Positions 57,183-64,000 of a stretch of 64,000 nt of DNA are shown in pieces; position 1 is the first letter of the stretch, and every line of letters begins with the position of its first letter. The translations under genes were made by a program, and so were the position numbers. The notes under the pieces were generated by a model that saw only the letters and a program-made list of their open reading frames with translations, did not search any database and had not been told where the DNA came from. Source of the stretch: Papilionanthe hookeriana x Papilionanthe teres. Its lineage: Eukaryota; Streptophyta; Magnoliopsida; Asparagales; Orchidaceae. The stretch is from the NCBI GenBank assembly GCA_022702705.1, contig CM040421.1, positions 3,720,001 through 3,784,000 of the forward strand. Direction: 5' to 3'.

Positions 57183-58985
57183 CCTAGGATAAGCAACCCC
57201 TAGTCTAGCCTTAGGAGCCTCGGTCTTTTCTTCTTCTACGCTCTCCTTCTTTTCTATGATCTTTTCTTCCTAGGGCGGTTCTTTAATTGCAAGCGATAGC
57301 GCCAGCTTGACAGGTTTCAAACTCCGAGTTGAAGCATGCTCTGAAGCGGCCTGGATGCGATCCAAAATTTTCTTCGATGACTTCGTCCAAGCGGTACTCC
57401 ATCCATCATCAGTCGCGTAAGGGTCTATCGGAACAATGGGATCCGTTGAAATAACATTGACAGAACCTCCTTTCTAGGGTTCTTTCATGTATTCCTTTGG
57501 GATCGTTATGTTCCCCTTTCGGAGATTGTTTTCAAGCCAACTCTTGAAGGTGATGCAATCCTCTATCTTATGTCCAAGCATCCGGTGGTAAGGGCGGTAG
57601 TTGGGATGGTCTTTCTTATCGACTTCTTACGGCTTCTCGGGTTACGGCGGTCGAAAATCCGAAGTCTTCATCAAGCTGCGGAACATCTTTAGCCTCTGCC
57701 TCATTCTTGAATGGATATTCTTTATTTATAAGCTCCTTTAATGTGCGGCGTAGGCGAGGCGGTTGCTCATATTATTGAGTTGGCTGATAACCTGGTTGAG
57801 GTTGTTGGTAGTTCTGTCGAGGTTGTTGATAGGCCGAGGCTGCAGTTCGCTCCATTGTATTTGCATTGGCTGCTTACCCTTATCGACTGCCGCGACGATC
57901 CCGGATTTATTTTCAAATGTTTTCACAGGCTTCTGTTTATCTGTTATATCGACGAAACTTAGTTGCTTCGCTTCCTCTTGCAAGCTTCCGGCCTTGCTTA
58001 ACAACTTCTCGAAAGTCTTAATCGTAAATCCCTTAAGGAGAAGTGCTTATCGGGCCGTGAATGCTTTTAAGCAAGATACCGACTGCATGCTTGCTCTTGT
58101 AGGCGTGGCTCACACTTCATGCTTAGATTTCTCCATCGAAGTATGTAGTCCACTAAAGTTTCGTCCGGTTTCGTTTCTCCACTACTAAGTCACCGATGGT
58201 GATATGGTGTTGAGCTCCGACAAACCGTTTCACGAAGAGGTTTTCCAATTACGAAAATGTCTTTACCGAACTATTCGGTAACTCGCGTACCAATCGAAGG
58301 CGATCCACGACGAGTCGGCGACGAACTTGTCGGAAGAGTAAGGCGTCACTTCCACCGGCGTTGCAACAACTAGCGCGAAAATGTGCAACATCTTTGTCGA
58401 GGGTTTCGGTACCATCAAAAGTCTTGAACGAGAGGTGGTACGAAGCCTTTTGGGTATTGTCTTGCATCAAATTCTTCAGGGTAAGGTCTACCCGTCTGAA
58501 TAGATGTTCCGCTCTTAGACTGTGCTAAGGCTTCTCGCACCTGTTGTTCTACCATGTTCTTGATGTCCTTCTCTGGAATCATATTATGAGTAGAGTCTTT
58601 CTTCGGCTGATCATCTCCTTTAACAGATGTAATCTCTTTTCCTCCGTCTATAATATGAATAACTTCTGGAGGTGTTTCTCTTGGGGGTTGAACTTGACTC
58701 TGAAGAGTGGCTAGGGCTGCAGCCATCTCTTCCATCCTTTTTGCCATTTGAGAGATTGTATCATCTTTTTCTCGAATTTGTGCTCTTAATGCTTCCGGTC
58801 ATCTCTCTCCGCAGCTGTCGGAGCACCTTGTAAAGCTGACGATGCTCGTGTCTCAACCATGTTGATCTCCACATATTCGTCATCCAAGAATTTCGACGAG
58901 TCGACTTCATCTCCAAACTTTTCTTCTCTTTCTCTTGCTAATCGTTGAATGTCGGTTCTTAGCTTTTCCATAGCGTCCTCCAATG
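57183..58985 (-). pseudogene. Gag of element A, broken
   Basis: Pieces in order: 58983-58786 (LEDAMEKL-type helix, here MEDAMEKLRTDIQRLARERE), 58747-58415 (MAKRMEEMAAALATLQSQ, VEQQVREALAQSKSG, GRPYPEEFD), 58470-58249 (KTFDGTETLDKDVAHFRASC) and 58004-57738 (MLSKAGSLQEEAKQLSF). The nucleocapsid end follows at about 57600-57183 and contains at least one stop (TAG near 57475). It preserves the capsid entry in a frame D has lost. Confidence 0.8.
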
Positions 58986-59123
58986 GTCTTTTTCATACGG
59001 TTTCGCAGTTATCATGTGATGGCTGTTGGATTTCCTTCTTGGGAGTCCCCTTCATTGCAGTGGCGCTCTCTTCGGACTCGAGTCTCCTGACGAGACTTTC
59101 CTTTTCTGGTCATTGTTTCGGTC

Positions 59124-60091
59124 TTAATTGGCCAGTAGTAGGATGCCATACCATCCTTCTAGCAACGAAGGCCTAGGACCGGATGGTCTGTCGGCTGAAT
59201 GCTGGAAGGTGGTATCCTCCCTGATCTGTAAACGTGAAATAACAATAGGTGGACTAGCTTTCATCTTCTTATTCAGCTTTTCTGTGGCGATAATGGGTTC
59301 TACTCGCGGCCCAAGACGGGACTTGGCTGGCACCCGCCCTATTCTTCTTAAAATCTTCGATACGGGACATTTCTCTTTCTTTGATAACTTCTCATCACGG
59401 TACGTAGTCGAGCGAATGGTGTAATCCTAGCCCTTTTCTTTCGAGTCGTCGCTATAGTATGCGGGTCGAGGTAATGTAGAAGCGATCTTGCGGACCTTTT
59501 CCTCGTCAGCTGCGGCGGAGAGGGGATGGAATCTACTTCCTTCCAAAAGCGGTGTATACTCAGGCAATGGTATGTACTTAGGCAATGGTGTGTACTCAGG
59601 CTCTGGCCTTTCTGGCAATCTTTCTACCTCTGTTTCTTCTCTGAGTCCGTGTTAGGGGTGGAACCCTTGAGCTGGACCCAATTTCGAAAACAGAAGGTCT
59701 CGCACGGAGATCTGTACCCTCCACGGTAACACGCTCGTTACAAATTTGAATTTCTTTCCCCTTCAGTTTGGCGAAAGCCGGGGTAGGTGCAGAGACGACT
59801 AGACCGGTGGGGGTAGAGACAACAGTCCTCCTGTGGACAGTAGTATTCCTCTCAGCTGGAACCCTTTGCAGGGGAGGGAACTCTTGAGTTGACTTGAGGT
59901 TGAACTCGATCAAAGGTCTTTCAGTTTTAGGCACTTTGTCTGTAAGGGTGAAAAGGGTGACGTCAGCGATCTTGACATCTGTGTTGCCAAATCCTTGTCC
60001 AAAACGGATGATCCCATTGTCGGGCGGCTCATCCTTGTAAACGGGAAGTCAGTCCATTGGTGAAGGAGAAAATCGGCTTTGGGGCGGACAT
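59124..60091 (-). pseudogene. ORF1 of element A, frameshifted
   Basis: It starts at CAT 60089-60091 (M S A P K P I F S F) and loses frame near 60045. It resumes at 59934-59596 (FNLKSTQEFPPLQRVP, RPSVFEIGSSSRVPPLTRTQ), then 59618-59427 with repeated EYTPLP/KYIPLP units and IASTLPRPAYY, then 59333-59124 (KSRLGPRVEPIIA). Homologous to D 36019-37023; function unknown. Confidence 0.75.
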
Positions 60092-60595
60092 TTTACGCGA
60101 GGTAGATTCGATTGTCGGTCCAAGTTATGTTTCTTCTCATCAGGACGAAAAGAAAGGAATCGAAAAGAGTCCGAACACATTTTTGTTCATGTATTTATAA
60201 AAAGGAGTTATTTGTTAAAAGAATCATTCATTAGAGGGTTTGTTTATTAGGAACGGAATGTTCAAAGGTGCAGAGAAGGTAAGGAATTCGATTCAGAATT
60301 GGAAAGGAAGAGAAAGTCTTATGCAAGACTTCTCGACTCGAAGGACCGCTCCTAAACTAACACCTATTGGGGGACCACCCCACCTCAGAAAAGAGGTAAA
60401 AGGATCTCGGAACCTCTCTGTTTAGGGGTGTCTAAACAATGGCTCCTAAATCCGAGAGGAGTTGGCTATACTCGTTCGAAGACGAAATGAACGGGGTATT
60501 CCAACGGAAGAATGGTAGTTTGGTCCACAGGGGCATGGGCTCACTACCGATTTATGAAAGCAAAGCCATCTGATCAAAATGGAGAGAGGAACTTT
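60092..60595 (-). other. Leader of element A
   Basis: Colinear with D 37024-37514; no conserved ORF. Confidence 0.6.
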
Positions 60596-60613
60596 TCCCC
60601 AGCGGAGTCGCCA
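60596..60613 (-). other. Primer-binding site of element A
   Basis: Identical to D's site (TGGCGACTCCGCTGGGGA on the minus strand), five bases from the LTR at 60619. Confidence 0.85.
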
Positions 60614-60618
60614 GAAGT

Positions 60619-63600
60619 TGTCGGCATATTTTTAGGTTATGTGTTGTATTTTTGAAAAAGGGGGTCGCCTACAGAAGTTGTCGGCATATTTTCATATTTT
60701 AAATTTAATTTAAATATATATATAGTTTAAAAGATAATATTTGATTTTGAAAGTAATTTTAAGTTTAAAAGTTTTAAGATATGAAATCAAACCGATCTCA
60801 CATGCCAAATAGTTTATATAAACGAGTACCGCACCACAAACTGTATATCTATCCCGGAGAATAGACACACTGCTTGATGATGGGGCTCGATTAAATAAAC
60901 TAGAAGATTTGTGACATCTGTTTGTTCTGCGAACCGATTTTATAAGCCGACAAGTTCCCCTGCTTAATATAAAGGAATTAAGCAGGGTTTATATTACCTG
61001 GGTTCTTAAAGTTCCTTATAAGGGCAAGCCCCTATAGTTAATTACATCCTAAGTGAAGAGAATCACTTAAGAAAACTCTCGATGATGATAAGTGGTTTTG
61101 CTCTCAAGAATTTCAAAGTTTAAGGTTTTCAAAGGATTGGATTTTGGAAATTCAAAAAGGAATGACTCAAAATTTGGAACAATTTATTTTTGAGAATCCA
61201 AAGGAAGAAAAGTAGGAGAAGCTGAGGATCTAAGAAGAATCTTGGCAACTTCCCAAACTATCCTATTGTTTGGCTTAAATTTGAGAAAATCCTAATATTA
61301 TCTGATATTTCAATCTTGCCAATTTTAGTTAATTATGACTTATATTTGTATGACATAATCATACAATCAGCCTAGAAGATGTGAGGGTTTATGTCGTACC
61401 GAACGACTACCTCGGAGTCCTAAGACCGGTTAGGGCTTAATTTACATGACATGATTATGCAAATGCCTAACGAAGAGTTGAGGATTTATGCTGCACTAAG
61501 CAAACTACCTCGAAATCCTATGGCTTTATTGTTTAAATTCTAGGAATGTTTAGTTGATGTAGATCCGAGTTTTGCTGATGACGATGGCCGTGCTTTGCCC
61601 ACGATGCTACGAGCTCTTTGTTGTTGCGAGAGGTTTGGTTTTAGAAGTCATAAATCAAGAGATGAGAGAAGTGTTTTTGGTTTAGAGAAAATCTTAAAAT
61701 CCATGTGTTTTTCATATTTTAATTAAAACAAATCTTAAAGTTGTTTAAACACAACCGATTAAGATCTCACGGTTCTGTCATCCCGTCACCGTTATTTTCA
61801 TCGAATTCACTTAGTCCAGATGAATTTGCTAAACTCAATTTGAATGAGTTCCATACTTTCATTTAGGCACGTGGGAAATCCCGTTAGCAACACGTGGGTT
61901 ACATCATCCGAGGTATTCCCGATCATTCAACGAGACGTTTTAATTTAGTTGCAATTGTTGTTTTGTTGTTCTGTTTGTGATTAAATTTTGAGTTGTTTTA
62001 TATTTTGAAATATTGTGGCGGTAATTTTTATCTTGTAATGACTTTTAATTTAATTTTGGTTTCGGTTCAGGGACTTATCTAAAGGTTTTGGTTTTCATGC
62101 AACGAGTTGTTTATCATGCAAGAAAAGTAAAGTGCATTTGCGATAAAGTAAATTACGATAAAATAAAAGCGTACATGGAGGGTCTTCCCGTCATCCCAAG
62201 CTGCACTTAAAACACATGTTAAGGCATTTAAATATTTGAACAAGTACACTAGGTAAAGCTAAGGGAAAGGTTTTGGTTGTCTACCAAGGTCCTAATCCTA
62301 TAGTTAGTCATCTCCTATGACGTCTAGGTTCTTGTGTTTTGGTTTAAGGACGATTTTCTTCATCAAAGAACAATTAAATTTAATTGTTCTTATAAACATC
62401 CTATCATATTGAGGAAGTGCTTAAGACGAGTCTTAAACATCTTTTCAATACCTCTAGGATTGTTTTAAGTCCGAGAGAATTTAATTATACGAGTGAATTA
62501 ATCAACCGGGAGTTTAAGTTTTGTTCTTTTGCTCAGTGAACTAGGACATTTGAATATCCTATAAATGAGGTAACACTTCACTTGATACCTCATTTAAGAG
62601 TTATAATAACAAGAGCTTTAAAAGGGCAAATCAACTTATTAAGTATTTTAATGATTTAAACTTAATGATTTAATTTTAATTTTGACTTAACTATAGAAAA
62701 TTAGTTTAAGTTTGGAATAGTGTTCAAGTTATTTTAGATTTAATTCTTAATGATTTCATTTAGGTTTGTTATTAAATGATTTTAATTTAATTTAATTCAA
62801 TTTAATTTAATTTTGATTTGATTTAATTTTAATTTAATTTAATTTTAATTTAATTTAATTTTTAATTTAATTTAATTTAATTTCAATTTAATTTTAATTT
62901 AATTTAATTTAATTTCAATTTAAATTTAATTTTAATTTAATTTTAATTTGATTTAATTTTAATTTAGTTTAATTTTAATTTAATTTAATTTAATTTAATT
63001 TAATTTAACTTATTTTGATCTCGAAGTTATTTTTCTTTTAATTTAATTTAATTTGATTTTAATTTAATTTCAATTCTAATTTAATTGAGATTATTCTTTT
63101 AATTTTTTTTAATTAAGACTTAAGTATTATTGAAGTGATTTATTTAGGGATTTTTAAATTAAAGAATAAATCTCCTCTTAAATAATATCCCTACTTTAAT
63201 AATTCCAATTTCTATTATTCTTCCAAAATTTCAATTAATTAATTAATTAATGTTTTATTTGAATTATATTTGAAATGGTTAATAGGTTTCTACCCTTAAT
63301 CATTTAAGTTTCAATCATCCAAAATTAGTTTAAAATCAAATATTTTACCCTCCTTTTTGATTAATCCTAAAATTTTAATTAAAGGTTGAAAATTTTAATT
63401 ACCATTTTGCCCTTCAAGCTTAATAATTCTATAACTCACTAAATTAAGCTCAAATGAACTTGAATTTTTTATGTGACCTCACTTACATGTCAATTAAGGC
63501 ATTAGAGGAGAAACTGTGATTTTTCTGTATTTAATTTATTTATGTAATTATTTTTAATGGAAAATAGGGGTTTTCAAGGAAAATTCAATAACATGACCAA

Positions 63601-64000
63601 GGAAATGTTTCTGTCCTTAAGAAAATTATGGGATATTTCTAATGACCATAGGACCATTTGGACCAATTTTGGTGATTTTTTGAATTATATTTTATTTATT
63701 AGAATTATTTTGAGTTTTGGAGCATTAATTAATTTTAAAATAAAATTAAAGTTAAAAAATGGATTATATATTTTTCTTAAATCTCTCTAACCTCAAGGAG
63801 TTCAGAGAAATAAATTTTATATTTTTCTGATTTTTCAGTGATTTATTAGAATTATTTTAGTGAAAAGGTTGGAAAATAAATTTTTAATATTAAAAATTAC
63901 ATTAAGCCTTTAAAATTCAATATCTTACCCTAGGGACTTAAGAAAAATATTTGGTTTGTTCCTAAGTAATTAAAATTCAAAATGTGACATTTTGGTGATT
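60619..64000 (-). repeat. 5' LTR of element A, cut by the window edge
   Basis: Begins TGTCGGCAT next to the primer-binding site and follows the other LTRs to the window end, about the first 3.4 kb of 7.3 kb. It includes a TTTAA-type tract at 62775-63060 and the antisense 77-codon ORF 63557-63790 also seen in D. It is clearly diverged from D and C. Confidence 0.9.
62775..63060. repeat. (TTTAA)n microsatellite in A's 5' LTR
   Basis: Same position as in the other LTRs but with a different interruption pattern (TTTTAATTTAA). Confidence 0.85.

Larger units (their letters stand above)
7490..64000 (-). mobile_element. Ogre-like (Tat lineage) element A, nested host element
   Basis: Its parts on the minus strand are: 5' LTR from 60619 rightward, primer-binding site 60596-60613, ORF1, gag, protease, reverse transcriptase, RNase H, integrase fragment, 3' UTR, and 3' LTR 7490-10369. 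It is interrupted by solo LTR B (13493-46776, containing D) and solo LTR C (47968-55027). Exact target duplications at both sites let the pieces be joined unambiguously. The internal region totals about 9.9 kb after removing the inserts. It is older than B, C and D because they sit inside it. Confidence 0.9.

Overview
This is repeat-dense intergenic DNA of a flowering plant. Every coding sequence recognisable here belongs to long terminal repeat (LTR) retrotransposons of the Ty3/gypsy superfamily; I see no cellular gene, tRNA or rRNA gene, or bacterial feature. Plant origin follows from an Athila-type integrase with 'putative plant transposon protein' ORFs, and from Tat/Ogre-type elements with an extra ORF before gag, two RNase H regions and LTRs over 7 kb. 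The species cannot be named from the sequence.

Layout. (1) 1-7433 (+): 3' part of an Athila-type element: broken integrase, two related PF20167-like ORFs, polypurine tract, and one LTR (5902-7433). That LTR is followed by a primer-binding-site remnant (7434-7489) instead of flanking DNA. (2) From 7490 to the right edge: an old Ogre-like element 'A' on the minus strand (truncated 3' LTR 7490-10369; 5' LTR from 60619, cut by the window), opened by two insertions of its own family. (3) Solo LTR 'B', plus orientation, 13493-46776, with AGAGC target duplications, splits A between its RNase H regions. (4) B is itself split by the nearly complete 25.8-kb Ogre-like element 'D', minus strand, 19045-44838, with TTACT duplications. 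(5) Solo LTR 'C', minus orientation, 47968-55027, with ATATC duplications, splits A's pol just before reverse transcriptase.

Element D in its own 5'-3' direction (right to left): LTR 44838-37538, primer-binding site 37532-37515, leader, ORF1, gag, protease, reverse transcriptase/RNase H, second RNase H, integrase, 3' UTR with an 84-bp minisatellite, polypurine tract, LTR 26402-19045. A has the same order but a different 45-bp tandem repeat in its 3' UTR and has lost the end of integrase.

The most consequential observation concerns data quality. Most of the frame breaks in D that I could place, the differences I sampled between its two LTRs, and the variation among its minisatellite units sit on CAG/CTG trinucleotides (CAG read as CG, CGAG, CAAG or CTAG). 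That suggests systematic errors at CHG-methylated sites, so D may be far more intact than this text shows. The most unusual biological signals are paired palindromes in front of each Athila ORF and its LTR promoter, and a fossil copy of the LTR/primer-binding-site junction inside every Ogre-like LTR end.
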